Positions 36,225 to 47,878 of a stretch of DNA of 64,000 bases are shown one piece after another (position 1 is the first letter of the stretch; the number at the start of each line of letters is the position of its first letter). The notes below the pieces were generated by a model. The model did no database searches, was not told the DNA's origin, and worked only from the letters and a program-made list of their open reading frames with translations. The translations under genes and the position numbers were made by a program. Source of the stretch: Trichosphaerium sp. ATCC 40318 (taxonomy: Eukaryota > Discosea > Flabellinia > Trichosidae); assembly GCA_038496445.1 (NCBI GenBank), contig JALMLS010000304.1, positions 124,001-188,000 on the forward strand, read 5' to 3'.

Positions 36225-38188
36225 TATGTCAAGCGGAACCATTCGAGAAAAGATCAAGGCTTTACAAGATGAAGTTGCCAGGTACGCCTATTTATTCTTT
36301 AATTACGCGACTACGAGCATTGTGGAGCGTATATAAAGAACTTTTATCATTTAGTGCTGTTCGTATGTTAAATTATTATACAGAACACAGAAAAACAAGG
36401 CTACCAACTATCACTTGGGAACAATAAAGGCTAAAATCGCAAAATTGAGAGCACAACTTCTAGAACCCGCAGGTGGTAAAGGAGGAGGCGAAGGAGAAGG
36501 TTTTGAGGTTAAAAAACTCGGTGCAGCCCGTGTAGCACTTATTGGATTTCCTTCAGTTGGTAAATCAACCATGCTCACAAAACTCACTGGCACCAAGTCG
36601 GGCAAGCAACTTGAGACCTATGAATGTCAAATAACTGACATTCTTTTTCTGCAGAATCCGCAAACTACGAATTTACAACTTTGACATGTATTCCTGGTGT
36701 AATCCACTACAATGACGCTAAGATACAATTACTTGGTACGTACAGTAACTTCTTTCATGTCTCATTGTTAATTTTATTCAGATTTACCTGGTATCGTTAA
36801 AGGAGCAGCCGAGGGTATTGGTAGAGGTAAGCAAAAAGCGCAAGTTTAGATAGACGACATTATTTTATTAAATTGATTTTTTTTCTTTAACTGCTTGCTA
36901 TCAACGCGCAAACTCTTACACTGTCACTAGGACGACAAGTTGTTACAGTAGCAAAATCAGCTGATTTGATTCTTATGGTGCTAGATGCAGCAAAGGAAGA
37001 TACAATACGGTACACTTAGAATAACAACAGCCTAATTTTTGCAGTCGTTTATCACGTGATGTAGCACTGTTTTAAAGATTTATTTTTAACTTTTTATCAG
37101 ACACAAAGAACTCCTTACAAAGGAATTAACAGCGATCGGTATTCGATTGAATAGAGATCCACCAGATATTTACTTCAAAAAAAAGCCTACCGGTGGTGTA
37201 AAGGTGAGTGTAGAGTTTGTTAAAAGAGGTTATTTAGGCTCACATCTTATTAGTTTAACTCAATGGTAAAACTTACAAAACTTGGTCCTAATCCTGAAGA
37301 GGCAGTAAAGAAGGTTTTAAAAGAATATAAAATTCATAATTGTGAAGTAATGATGCGCGAAGATATAGATATTGATGAGTTTATTGATATTGTTCAAGGG
37401 TATGAAGAAATTTGATAAATTTCCGGTTTTTTTCTTCTAATCTGCTTCCCTAGCAACCGTAAATACATTAAATGCCTTTATGTATACAATAAGATAGATG
37501 TTATTACTATTGAGCGTATGAATGCACTTGCAAGACGACCAGACGCACTCGTTATCAGCTGTTTCCAAAGTTTAAATTTAGATTATTTGTTAGAACGTGT
37601 TTGGGATGAGTTAGCCCTTGTACGTATTGGTTTTGTACTTTTTAACCGACTCGATTACAATATTTTGATCAACTTGCTTCAACACTAACCAAACCGTAGG
37701 TTCGCGTTTACACCAAGAAAAAGGGAGAAGCACCTGATTTTAATGATCCTTTGATTTTGACCCAACATCGTGGTGGATGTAGTGTAATGAACGCTTGTAA
37801 TCAATTGCATCGAGAGCTTGCCGACGAGATGAAGTGGGCTTATGTTTGGGGCACAAGCGTAAAGGTACGAGCGCGAATGGGAAAGAAAAAAAAAGTTTAA
37901 ACCATCCGTGTGAAACTTGACTGATCATTGTTGTTTAGCACATGCCACAAAAATGTGGTTTACAGCATGTATTGAAAGATGAAGATGTTATACAAATCGT
38001 AATAAAGACAACAGAGGAACAACGGCAAGACAAGTCGTATGCTAAGCGGGTAACTAAAACTTCAGTTTTTCCTCTTACATAAAAAAATGTAATTAACATT
38101 ATTTTTTTTTGTTCAGGTTCAAGCATGCTATGATAACTACCATGAAAAGAAAAAAGCTCAAAAAGCAAAGAAACCTTTGCGGTCATAA
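36225..38188 (+). CDS. DRG2: Developmentally regulated GTP-binding protein 2
   Basis: OBG/DRG-family GTPase acting with the ribosome via a DFRP2-type partner. ATG 36225 ([16 protein letters not shown]). Then [40 protein letters not shown] (G1), [13 protein letters not shown] (G2), [18 protein letters not shown] (G3), [20 protein letters not shown], a G4 region split between exons (LYVYNKID-type), and the TGS domain ([17 protein letters not shown]-type replaced by [35 protein letters not shown]). Ends [15 protein letters not shown] at 38188. The wording FKKKPTGG and ILRxG-like TGS order fit DRG2 rather than DRG1. Length, about 360-370, fits. The C-terminus is about 20 residues longer and Lys-rich. 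Confidence 0.9.
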
Positions 38189-38373
38189 TAAAAAGTTTTT
38201 GGGTTCAAGTCCAGTTTCTGTAGGATTAAGATTAAGAGACTCTAACTTTAGTTGAAAATTACAAAACAGTTTCTTTGACTTCTTTCTGAGTTCTACGGGA
38301 GTTCAATAAGACGTTTCGTTACAATACGCGGATTCCTTCATTTTGTAAGTACAACGAAGCGTTGTTAGCAACT

Positions 38374-38757
38374 ATGAACGAGGAAGAACAAAGCAGTTGG
38401 CAATACAGCGGATACAAGTTCTATGCACCTATTCGGAGCTACTTAAGACCGCTACAACCTGTGACAGTGACTCTGAATATAGATAGCAATGGCATTACTA
38501 ATATTGACGCTCACAATAGCCCCACGAGCTACTGTATATGTAAAGAGGCTATTAAACATCGTCAGTTTAATTTATCGAAAGCAGAGCTTCACAAGTGTAT
38601 TATACGGCGCCAAGTAATGTCTATTAACGAACGCATGCTTGCAGCGCAGCGAGAACTACTGAGATGGCTTGTAAGGGATGTTGTTCATATCATTATTCGT
38701 ATGGCGTTTGCAGACGACGTAGTTAGGCTCAATGGTCCCAAAAGGCGATACAACTAA
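38374..38757 (+). CDS. Single-exon unknown protein, 127 aa
   Basis: ATG 38374 (MNEEEQSSWQYSGYKFYAPI); an upstream in-frame ATG at 38362 is possible. One uninterrupted exon, unusual here. Contains SPTSYCICKEAIKHRQFNLS and a long amphipathic helical region (SINERMLAAQRELLRWLVRD then VVHIIIRMAF), ending GPKRRYN, TAA at 38757. No family recognised. Absence of introns may mean recent origin or a retrocopy. Confidence 0.5.
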   Translation: MNEEEQSSWQYSGYKFYAPIRSYLRPLQPVTVTLNIDSNGITNIDAHNSPTSYCICKEAIKHRQFNLSKAELHKCIIRRQVMSINERMLAAQRELLRWLVRDVVHIIIRMAFADDVVRLNGPKRRYN

Positions 38758-38999
38758 CGTCATCTAGCTTTAGAACAGTTTTGAATCGGTTGAAAACAAA
38801 CAAGCAAATGTAAAATAAAATTGATAAAAAGTTTCAAACCCTTACCCAAAGTACAAATTGCCCTTATTCTTGTACAATGTTACCAGCATTAAACAAACAC
38901 AAACGTATCACTGTGTTTTGAACCTAGTTTTGTAAGTTTTGAAACTGTTTCGAAACCCAAACTTGTGTGACATTTGTTTTAAACCAACACCGAACACAC

Positions 39000-40571
39000 A
39001 TGTACTCCTCTGCTACTTCAGTAACACGTAAAAGGAAGCCTGAAACAATTCTTCAACGTCCTGGCAAACGACAGCACACTATCGCGTCTGTCCTTAAAAC
39101 TATCACCAACACACCTGCAAAACACAAAGAAGGCTTTTCAGGTATTCAAACTGTCGGCTAAAAAGAAAAAGGTGGAAGCGACACAAAGCATCCAATCATA
39201 CGAAACCACGACTTGGATTTGCCTCCACAGACCCATCTATGTCTGGACGATAGTGTTGTTGTACTGTACTTTAAACAATTGGATCGTTATGTACCAGCTC
39301 CTTTAAATTTCATGGATATCAATCTCGGGTCTGACATTGAACATGTACGTAGAATCTGAACTATGCATTTCTTACCATGACATTTTCACGACAGCTCTTG
39401 AATCATAATCGCTTGGTATGCTCTCCACCTCTCGAACCTCCTAAAAAAGGGAACAATCCAGGAAACCCACTACGAAGAGTATTGAACCATCGTAAGCAAT
39501 ATTCCAGATCCATCCCGGGATTCTGATATTTTTCTTGTCTAACTTTTGTGCAGTTGGCTTTGTACCTGAAGGTAAAGAAGGTAGTAATTTAAGACAAGTA
39601 TATGGAAACACAGTGAATTCAATACGCGTTTTAAACGGATTAACAAGACCAAAAGCCAACACTAGCTGTAAACATGCGTTTATAACAAATCATGACGAGA
39701 AAAAGGAATGCTTGGATCAACTGGTTACGTTTGCAGAAGCAAAGAGTATACATGGCGGTGCATCAGTTAGTACAATGACATATGTGCGGGCTAGTGTTTT
39801 TGCAAAGGTTCTAGGTACGCCGTCATTGAAGCTTTGCATTTCAGAAAACAATCCGAAAAGATATCAAGTTATTTTATTTTTTGTACTCACACGACGTAGG
39901 ATGGCAACGTACTGGTACTAAGGACGCAGTATTAAGATTCTTTTACAAGCTATCTAATGGTTACTTTATTGTCGTCGAAGAGCCGTTTATCATAGAGAAT
40001 AAGGTTCGTTGATTATAAAAAATCACAAACGGCTAACAATTCGTAGAAGAAAAACAAATCACGTGGACGGAAATCTAAGTCATCTCAAGTAGTTACCAAA
40101 ATTCCATGTGATCAACCAACTTCACTTCCTTTACGCTCAAGATTGAGATCACAAGCCGCGCCAATACAAGATGTATCTAACCAAGTACAAGACACTTTAC
40201 TGTTGCCTCCATCAGATATAGTGGATACACCTCAAAGTCATACAACACCTCGGATTAGACTGTATGACGTAATGATTAAACATGGGCTATCTTACAACGA
40301 TGTCATTCAAATAATCGAAGAAAAGTTTGCTCCTCTATTGTACGTAGAGTCTAAACTTGTTGCTTTTACTAAATTGTTTTTCTGTAGTGAAGTGCTTGAT
40401 AACACAAGCGAAGCTTCTTTCAGCGAAAGCGACGAACTTCAAAACTTGGAACAAATTAACCACGTGTATGATAACACTTATCTTGATGAAAGACAAGAAA
40501 TACAAGACTTGCATACTGATGAAGAATTGTCTGCTTTATCATCGCCAATCAATTGGCTAGCTTTAGACTAA
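39000..40571 (+). CDS. Unknown nuclear-type protein
   Basis: ATG 39000 (MYSSATSVTRKRKPETILQR). A very short intron, about 30 nt, joins to KHPIIRNHDLDLPPQTHLCL and NFMDINLGSDIEH before a GTACGTAG donor. Then LVCSPPLEPPKKGNNPGN, VGFVPEGKEGSNLRQVYGNT, VTFAEAKSIHGGASVSTMTY, SHDVGWQRTGTKDAVLRFFY with KLSNGYFIVVEEP, a basic linker (KKNKSRGRKSKSS), RIRLYDVMIKHGLSYNDVIQ and an acidic end, stop 40571. About 420 residues. The basic N-terminus, globular core, basic linker and acidic tail look nuclear. No family recognised. Several donors begin GTACG. Confidence 0.6.
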
Positions 40572-41092
40572 AATATGTATTCGATAATGTAAATAAAAGA
40601 CCACAGTAATGTGGGTAATGGTGTAATATCTGTATTGATTCCGAAATGTTTACTTTAGCACTTTGCACTATTATTGAGGATGTTGTTAGGTGCGGAGATA
40701 CTGAAAGTCTTTCGTTGATAAAGACGAGATTCGCGAACTGATTAGATCACGATGTTATAAGTGTTTTCTACGAATGTACTAAAGGCAAGCAAAAACAAAA
40801 GATTTCTTCTAAAGTATAACAGTATCATCACGTGATTTGTTAAAGTCTAGCGTCCATTTTCATGCCACCCTTTCTTCACCATGCCTTTTAATTATTCTAT
40901 TGTATAAGTTATTACTTTCTACACCGCATTCGCAATTTACTCTTTTGGTGGCAATGTGACTCGTCATCAATTGTAGCCATTGATATTGATATTACACCAA
41001 GCTTTGCTCCGTTGCTGGAGGATCTTAGTGAGAGCATAATGACCCAAAAAAGAACAAATTTTATTTAAGTATTTATACAAGTTTACATTGTC
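40572..41092. other. Intergenic, convergent
   Basis: 3' flanks of two convergent genes. Holds a CACGTGATTT motif at 40829. No gene recognised. Confidence 0.5.
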
Positions 41093-42475
41093 TTAAGCAT
41101 CCTGAGTAAGTAAAAAGGATAGTCTCTGAGCAATACCTTCCATCCGAAATTTAGGTTGTTTTCTAGCCAATTCTTTAACGCCTTCAATGGTAACACCACA
41201 TCGAAATATTTTTATAGTATGTGCATTATACAATACTTGAATACCTTTATTAGTAACCTTTTCATTCCATCCAAGTATTATAGTATGAACACCACCTTTT
41301 GCCAATGCCTCAATACCATGATCACTAACAAGAGTATGCTCAAGGTTTATCATATGCACACCAGCTAAGGATGCTATACCTACATCAGTTATGCCTTTAC
41401 ATAGATTGAGATTGATGCAATGAACGCCTTTAAGAAACTCTAAGCCCAAGTCAGTTACTTGGCTACAAGACCTCAAGTAAATCGTATGAACACCGCTTAA
41501 TGACTTTAAGGCATCGTCTGTTACCTTCGTGCCATACAAGTTAATAGTGTGGACCCCAGCGAGATGTTTAATGCCTTCGCTTGTAATGTTTCTACAGCCG
41601 GTCAATTGGATCTTATGAACGCCAGCTAGGTATTTAATACCCTTGTCAGTGATGTTTTCGTTGTAGCTAAGATCAAGTGTATGTACTCCGGCAAGTTCTT
41701 TTAGTCCATCGTCTGTTAAGTCACTAAGCCTTTCTCCACCAATATAACGAACTCCTTTAAGGTGCTTGACTTCTTTGTCAGTTATTCGAAGTGTATCGTC
41801 TATAAGGTTTAATTCTATGCGTTTAACACCTGAAAGCAATGACATATCATGGATTTTATAGCAAAATACAACAGATTTTTGTTTTAACAGTTTGCTCTTT
41901 GAAAGAGCGAGAGCGTCAGCCTCCGTGAATATACATACATGCTCGTATCCTACAAAATCGCGTATGATAGATGCAAAGGTAGAACATGTTAAAGCAAAGG
42001 CTACGCGATGATTGTTTGAAGAGACAAACGACATGACGTGGCATAACATTTCCGGTGGCATTGTTGTTATGCAGGCAGCATTATCTTCGGGTTGCTCTTG
42101 CTGTAATGTGAATATCGAACCCATGTTTGCTATTAGACTATACATTGTTGACTGTCGTTCTATTATGTAGAAGTGCACTTCTGGTATTTCACGCGACTTA
42201 ATAAAATCCAAAGTTAAGTGAAAGCGAATGTAACAATCTACCAAAATTGCTTCCCTTTTTTTCAAGATGGACATGTTCAGGCCTGAGGACCAGCTTGTAT
42301 TTAAACTCGTTGGCGTATCATTTTGGGGTGTTTTATTAGGCACGTGCGCATTGTGACCAAACACATACAATAGCTCACAAGATGGGTAGTTATTGTAGTA
42401 CCAATGTATGTATGCCAACGCGATTACTTTAGGTACAGCTTCAAGAGTTTTTTTTAATTTCAGTTTAATACCCAC
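41093..42475 (-). CDS. F-box / leucine-rich-repeat protein, intronless
   Basis: One exon of up to 460 codons. The window has an in-frame ATG near the 5' end (MGIKLKLKKTLEAVPKVIAL); the later MSILKKREAI is an alternative. F-box at about residues 135-170: TMPPEMLCHVMSFVSS, ALTCSTFASIIRDF. Then about 10 LRRs of some 22-25 residues, regular and nearly identical, with consensus GVHTIxLxxCxxITDxGIKxLA, the cysteine-containing/AMN1 type of F-box LRR. Ends LSFLLTQDA, TAA at 41093. Highly similar repeats and no introns in an intron-rich genome suggest recent expansion or acquisition; such F-box/LRR genes also occur in giant viruses of amoebae. Role: SCF substrate receptor. Confidence 0.82.
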   Translation of the reverse strand: MGIKLKLKKTLEAVPKVIALAYIHWYYNNYPSCELLYVFGHNAHVPNKTPQNDTPTSLNTSWSSGLNMSILKKREAILVDCYIRFHLTLDFIKSREIPEVHFYIIERQSTMYSLIANMGSIFTLQQEQPEDNAACITTMPPEMLCHVMSFVSSNNHRVAFALTCSTFASIIRDFVGYEHVCIFTEADALALSKSKLLKQKSVVFCYKIHDMSLLSGVKRIELNLIDDTLRITDKEVKHLKGVRYIGGERLSDLTDDGLKELAGVHTLDLSYNENITDKGIKYLAGVHKIQLTGCRNITSEGIKHLAGVHTINLYGTKVTDDALKSLSGVHTIYLRSCSQVTDLGLEFLKGVHCINLNLCKGITDVGIASLAGVHMINLEHTLVSDHGIEALAKGGVHTIILGWNEKVTNKGIQVLYNAHTIKIFRCGVTIEGVKELARKQPKFRMEGIAQRLSFLLTQDA

Positions 42476-42580
42476 GTGATCGAGGCCATAACATCCTTTG
42501 GATGGTCTTCTTTTTCTGTTTTACATTATTTGCTTGTACTTATCAGTATTTTTTGATATGGCGGTGGTTCTGCACAAACA

Positions 42581-43603
42581 ATGATGCGATTACAACGCTG
42601 GGCTATACTCTTGGCGATTATTGGTTCTTTTGAATCAAAACAAAAAGTACGTGTCTTACTTACTACGTAGTGCGATTGGCTTGGTTTGCTATAGACCCAC
42701 TAGAGAAAAGACACAATATTCCACCTACACTCAATGGTTTTCTGTTTGGGATTGGTGTTTGGTTCATGCACGTGATCTCTTCTTTTCGTATCGAAAGAAA
42801 CTTCGATTGCTTATCTTCCGTTCAGAGATGCTGCCTGGGGATTAAACCTATTGAGATATGCACAATGTTTATGGAAGTTAAATAAGAGCGATAACCTTTG
42901 CTTGTACTTTACAAGAGCGTTCTTATTCGTACTCCTCATAACGGATGTTTTGGTTCAAGTTAGTTTTAACATGGCAATAAACAGCTTCCATCATGATAAA
43001 GAGAAGAGACATACTATTACAACTGCGTACTATATATTAGCCAGTTGTGAGGTACTAGGATATACAATACTAGGATCAGTTGTTCTGTCTGGAATACTCA
43101 GCATACCAAAAAACTTCCGATCAGAAACAACAAAGTTTATTATTCGCAAGGTTTGATTAACCTGAAAGTGTAAAAAACGTCACTCACCACTTTCGTTTTA
43201 AGGTCAAAGCATTCCTTATTCTTGGTGCTAGCTTCCTTGTTGCTTTTGGAATAGATTTATCCATTGGCGCTGCTTTTAGGCCGTACAGAGAGGCATGGTG
43301 GAAATTTGTGGTAATTTGGTCTTTTTTTTTCATCACAAGTCATTAATGATGGTTGTTTAAAAGGTTACAAGAGGAATAGAATGGTCTTTTTGTGCGGCTA
43401 TTATAGCAGTAACTTGTTGGAGACAAAAAGTACCTCCAAGTTCTATTGGACCTTCAACAATGACATATGGCTCCACAACATACTGGCCTGGAGAAGATTT
43501 CTCAAGGAGAGACGTTGAACAGATCATAGGAAATACGACAGTTCTGATTACAACAGAAAATGAATTGAAGAGTCAAGATGCGCCACCAGAAAACGCTGTC
43601 TAA
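42581..43603 (+). CDS. Multi-pass membrane protein, paralog of the 22.9-24.3 kb gene
   Basis: ATG 42581 opens MMRLQRWAILLAIIGSFESK, a probable signal or first membrane segment, ending at a GTACGTG donor. Exon 2 has VRLAWFAIDPLEKRHNIPPT then LNGFLFGIGVWFMHVISSFR; later helices are YFTRAFLFVLLITDVLVQV, YYILASCEVLGYTILGSVVL, FLILGASFLVAFGIDLSIGA and EWSFCAAIIAVTCW. The tail is hydrophilic (PSTMTYGSTTYWPGEDFSRR; NTTVLITTENELKSQ), TAA at 43603. The shared IDPLxxRHxxP signature and helix order tie it to the minus-strand gene. It lacks that gene's long extracellular domain. The splice near 42.82-42.85 kb is unresolved. Confidence 0.65.
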
Positions 43604-43778
43604 TCTATTTTATCATGTCATAACAATGTACTTTTACTTGCTGTAATTTTGGTTTTTTTCCAGTGGCCGATACGTTCCAAACGTGTGTAACAGTTGATTA
43701 TTTCTTTGAGTTCATTGAAAAAAGCTGTGTTAAGCAAGGTAGTTAAGGCTAACCAGCATTATTTTGATTTCCTACCAC

Positions 43779-44189
43779 ATGACCACTACCACACATACAG
43801 AGCAAGCTTTAGGGCTTTTTGATCAAATAAGAAATGTGCTGCGTGTTGAAGGTATTAAAGAGCTATCTGGCTCTTTTCCGATAGAAGTACGAGCTCATAC
43901 AATACAAGCAAACAGCTTTGCAGAAAAATTAAAGACACTTCACAGAAATTGTAACTCATATCTTGCCTACAATATTTGGGTGTTTACTAATAAGATATGA
44001 TATTAGGAAATGCCTTGGAACACTGACACCTACAGTAACTATCTCGGTATGACATTTTATAGACAACAAGCAGGCACCCGATTCTACACACAAGTAACAG
44101 ATAGAGTTATAATACGACTAAAGAACCTACAAGGAGACGACTTGCCACTTGTTTGTCTCATACCTGTACGACCTTTAAGCAAGCCTTAA
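43779..44189 (+). CDS. Small unknown protein
   Basis: ATG 43779 (MTTTTHTEQALGLFDQIRNV) with helical composition (HTIQANSFAEKLKTLHRNCN). After NIW a 27-nt intron GTGTTTACTAAT...ATTAG would join EMPWNTDTYSNYL, then a third exon gives QQAGTRFYTQVTDRVIIRLK and LPLVCLIPVRPLSKP, stop 44189. About 125 residues. The tiny second intron carries an ACTAAT branch-like motif. No family recognised. Confidence 0.5.
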
Positions 44190-44310
44190 GTCAACACTGG
44201 CTACTCTACAAAAACTCTAATAGTTTCGCTTATTATGATAGGTCCTATTACATGAGTTTGCGCACTGTATAACTAACGTAAACTTACCAACGAATACAAG
44301 AAACAAGAAA

Positions 44311-44724
44311 ATGAAAAAACTTAATACAGATCATGCTCATCATGATAAGGCTTTCTATGAAAACTTTGCAAGGATTCTACAATTATCTGAGAAACTAGGG
44401 ATTTTCAAGATGCCTTCAAGTGTAGGAAAGTTTAATATGGACTCTCTATTGAGGTTTGATAAGATAGACTTTATGGAAACAAGTCCTAGCATTGTTGGAT
44501 CTACTAAACTTTCCTTGACATGTGATGTAGCCAAGCTCACTCAAAGTATTGTAAGAGGCATTGTAGAAGAGGATAGAGTATTTCCAATGCGGATAACAGT
44601 TAGAAATGGTGCTGGAAAGGAGAAGGTTATAACAGTAAAAACAGCAAAATTATTGAACTTTAAGGATGTAGCAAAACTGGTAGGACAAAAATTCTGTAAA
44701 AAGCCAAAAGAGTACGCTCATTAA
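44311..44724 (+). CDS. Single-exon unknown protein, 137 aa
   Basis: ATG 44311 (MKKLNTDHAHHDKAFYENFA). One intact exon with good codon use; contains ARILQLSEKLGIFKMPSSVG, DVAKLTQSIVRGIVEEDRVF and a small beta-like segment PMRITVRNGAGKEKVITVKT followed by LLNFKDVAKLVGQKF. Stop 44724. The ordered hydrophobic pattern suggests a folded cytosolic protein, but I recognise no family. Confidence 0.55.
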   Translation: MKKLNTDHAHHDKAFYENFARILQLSEKLGIFKMPSSVGKFNMDSLLRFDKIDFMETSPSIVGSTKLSLTCDVAKLTQSIVRGIVEEDRVFPMRITVRNGAGKEKVITVKTAKLLNFKDVAKLVGQKFCKKPKEYAH

Positions 44725-45152
44725 CTTACTGCTAACAAGAGCCGTTTGTTGACAGTTGTTTTAACTTATGTAGGTTTTTTACTGCTTCTGGAAGAAAACT
44801 ACAAAACACAGAAATCAGTGCAATGTCAGGACAAAGCAACGTTCTTTGTATTCGATGATAGCTAAATTTTTCTCAATAAAAAATTAAAAGCTGACAGACT
44901 TGTTACGCTTATTTAAATACCATGCTATGTAAGCAAACAATGGCTAGAGAAACAAATCTGTTGATACGTTGTAGTGTTCCTAAATTATGTCATAGCTATG
45001 AGTCAAGCCAACACTTTTCAAATTTTGTTAGCACGTGACATTTTTTTTTTTTGCGTGCGGGAGGTCATCGCACCGAATAACACTCAAGTAAATTTAGACT
45101 TAAGAGTACAAATAGTGTAATTTGGGGTGTTAACTTTTTTTTATTGTACTGC
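44725..45152. other. Intergenic, convergent
   Basis: No gene recognised. Contains a run of twelve T at about 45040-45051 and a CACGTGAC motif at about 45033. Confidence 0.5.
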
Positions 45153-47878
45153 TTACATGTGAGGATGGTCAGGCTGACGTCTCCTAAAGAAATAAAATCA
45201 GATAACACATGAAAAAAATGTTTGAATATTTTTTTGACTTCTTAAAAAGCCTTCCGTGCTACGACATTTTGTTGTCAGTAATAACGTACCTTGGTGCAGC
45301 TTTAATAATAACGTCTGTACGGACAATCATTTCAGCGGCTTCAGCAGCGCTAGTCAACACTTTTGATTTTACTTTAAAACTTTCAGTAATTCCCAAAGCT
45401 TTTACGCATCCAATTTGTCCTTGTTCAATATCAAGACCGTAGGTATTTTTACCTTCGTAATGAGCAGCGCGCAATTGTGCTACAAGTTCGGAGCTATCAA
45501 ATCCTATAAAAACATAAGAGACCACAAAGAACAAAAGCAAGAATCAAAAACTTAAACAAGTCAACCAGAAAAACATTCAAAAAAATCTAAAAATGCTGTT
45601 CATCAAAAGTAGCTTGACATACCTGCGTTATCTGCAATGATAGTTGGGAGCATACGAAGTGCTCTGGCGAAAGCTTCAATAGCTAGAGACATCTTACCAG
45701 GTGTCTTCTTGGCAAGCTCATCAACAGCCTTTGCCATCAAAACCTCAGAACAACCACCACCAAGAACAACTCTAGATTCTCCAACGGTTTGTGATAGAAC
45801 GCAAAGAGCATCATGGAGACTTCTTTCGGCTTCATCAAGCATATGTTTTGAAGCACCACGCAAGACAATCTAATCGAAGAAAAAAATAAGCAAAAAACTT
45901 CAAAGAAGAAGAGAAAAGGTAAAGCCAACAACAACGTACAGTACAAGCTTCACCAGCCTTACAACCTGAGAAACGGATCAACTTATCTTCACCAATCATA
46001 GTCTAACATTCATAGTGAGTATATAGCCTCTGTAGTAGTTTGTTAACGTACTTCTTCAATGACCTTGCAAGAACCAAGTTGAACACGTTCTGGGTTATCA
46101 AAAGTGGAAACAATTTCACCTCCAGTGACAAGAGCTAATCTAAAGAAGAGTTTAGCGAAACGTGGTATAATTGAAGGTTATTGTATGATATTTACCTTTC
46201 AACGCCTTCAAAGTCAGCGTGTTCAATGGCCATAACACCGTTTTCAGCAAAGTGTTGTTCAGCGAGATTGTAGATTAATTGACGATTAATAAAACAAGTG
46301 ATATCGTGTTTTAAGATTTTGTTGCATTTATCAATCATACGCTTTCTTTCGGCTTCTTCGAGTTTACCAACTTCTTCAGTACCGGTAGTTTTAACCTAAA
46401 AAAACCAAATAAATAAGACATTAAACTAGTTAACTAATAAAACACTAAACAACACCACAAAGCTGTAAACAAAAAATGTTTCACAACGAAGAAAAAAAAT
46501 TCTGAGACTTTTTTGAGGTTTTTTTTTTTTGTAGTTTCCACTGAAAACGCGATGTACTGCACCCGATCAAGAGTACAATGACAAAAAAAAAATGAAAATT
46601 CAATAAAAATCTCACCTTTGCGCTAAAAATTTTAATCTTATCAGTGTCCATGGCAGTATTAGCGATCATAATTTTAGCATTCTCAATTCTCTTTGGTTGG
46701 CCTACGCCAATTTTTTTATCCAAAATGAACCCTTCAGCTAAGAATGAAGCTTCAAGGGAACCACCCAATTTTTTAAGTACGTAGATCATCTCTAAATCAG
46801 TAGAACCCTATAAATATGTAAATAAACCACGTGGGAAAAAGTTAAAAAAAGAAAACAAAAAAACAAAAAAATAATTTTTTAATCGACGTCATGTTTGTTT
46901 TTTGAAGTACCTTTAATCTGAGTACAGCGTCTACAGCCATATTGGAGAATTTTTCCTTGTAAGAACCCAAAACTTTTGAGCTCAAGGTTGTTCTAGCGAT
47001 GTTCATCAAATCCTCTCTAAACTTTTCTTTATCACCTTTGTTGTCTACAGCAGATGCTTCAAGAGCTGCGTAAGCAACCTTAACTGCCTCACGCCAACCT
47101 TTAAATGTGTTAGCGATGGCTGTAGGAGCTCAAAGGAGACAAATAACAGAAATATGTAAAAACCGCTGTACGGAAATTTTGTCGTGTACAAAAATTAAGA
47201 CACTCCATTTTGAGGCTAAAAGAGCTGGAATCGCCAGAAAATTGGGTTTTAACGCTAAAATAGGTACAAACCTGCGACGATTGTTTGAGGGTGAATCTTT
47301 TTGTTGACTAGACCTTCTGCTTCTCTCAATAACTCGCCAGCGAGTACGCACACGGATGTGGTACCATCGCCTACTTCATTATCCTGTGTTTTTGAAATAT
47401 CGACCAAAATCTTTGCCGCTGGGTTGTCTAGAAGGATGTTCTTGAGGATTGTAGCGCCATCGTTTGTCATGGACACTTCAAAACTTCTACCACCTTCTGG
47501 GTTGGCTGGTTGGAGGATTTTGTCCTACGTGAGCGAATTTAGAAGCTTGTAATCAAAGAACTTGGATTGTGTAGCGAACTGGAGGGAAATTGCAATTAAT
47601 TCGCTACGATATCGTACCATGCCCTTAGGACCTAGGGTTGTCTTGACCATATCACTGAGAGCCATTGGGCCAACGTATGCGGCCTAAAAAGGTATTTGTA
47701 TAACACATTAAGTATTAGTACGCGTTTACCAGTCGAGCGAACTGTCCTTTCTCAACTCTAGCCTCTGCGTCCATGATCTTAGCTGGTTGTGTGTCCAACG
47801 CTACTGCTGCCTATAATTCTGCGTTTAATCGCTTGATATAACGTAGAATTAATGGGATACCTCGTTCATGTTTGACAT
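45153..47878 (-). CDS. CCT2: T-complex protein 1 subunit beta (CCT2)
   Basis: Subunit of the cytosolic TRiC/CCT chaperonin folding actin, tubulin and WD40 proteins. ATG 47878 (MSNMNE, then a short intron). Motifs: [196 protein letters not shown] and [37 protein letters not shown]. The last exon, RRQPDHPHM, matches the beta-type PRKRVPDHHP ending, so the true stop is 45153 and not the earlier frame end. Wording such as [15 protein letters not shown] is beta-specific. About ten introns. Confidence 0.96.

Noticed and set aside
36173-36232. Start of the SET gene at 36232
   Set aside because: That frame begins with TTG, not ATG, and would overlap the DRG2 start; ATG at 36172 is available with a GTACGC donor right after.
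45259-45300. CCT2 ending at the frame end VITDNKMS
   Set aside because: A GTACG donor precedes it, and the exon at about 45153-45181 gives the RRQPDHPHM ending expected for CCT2.
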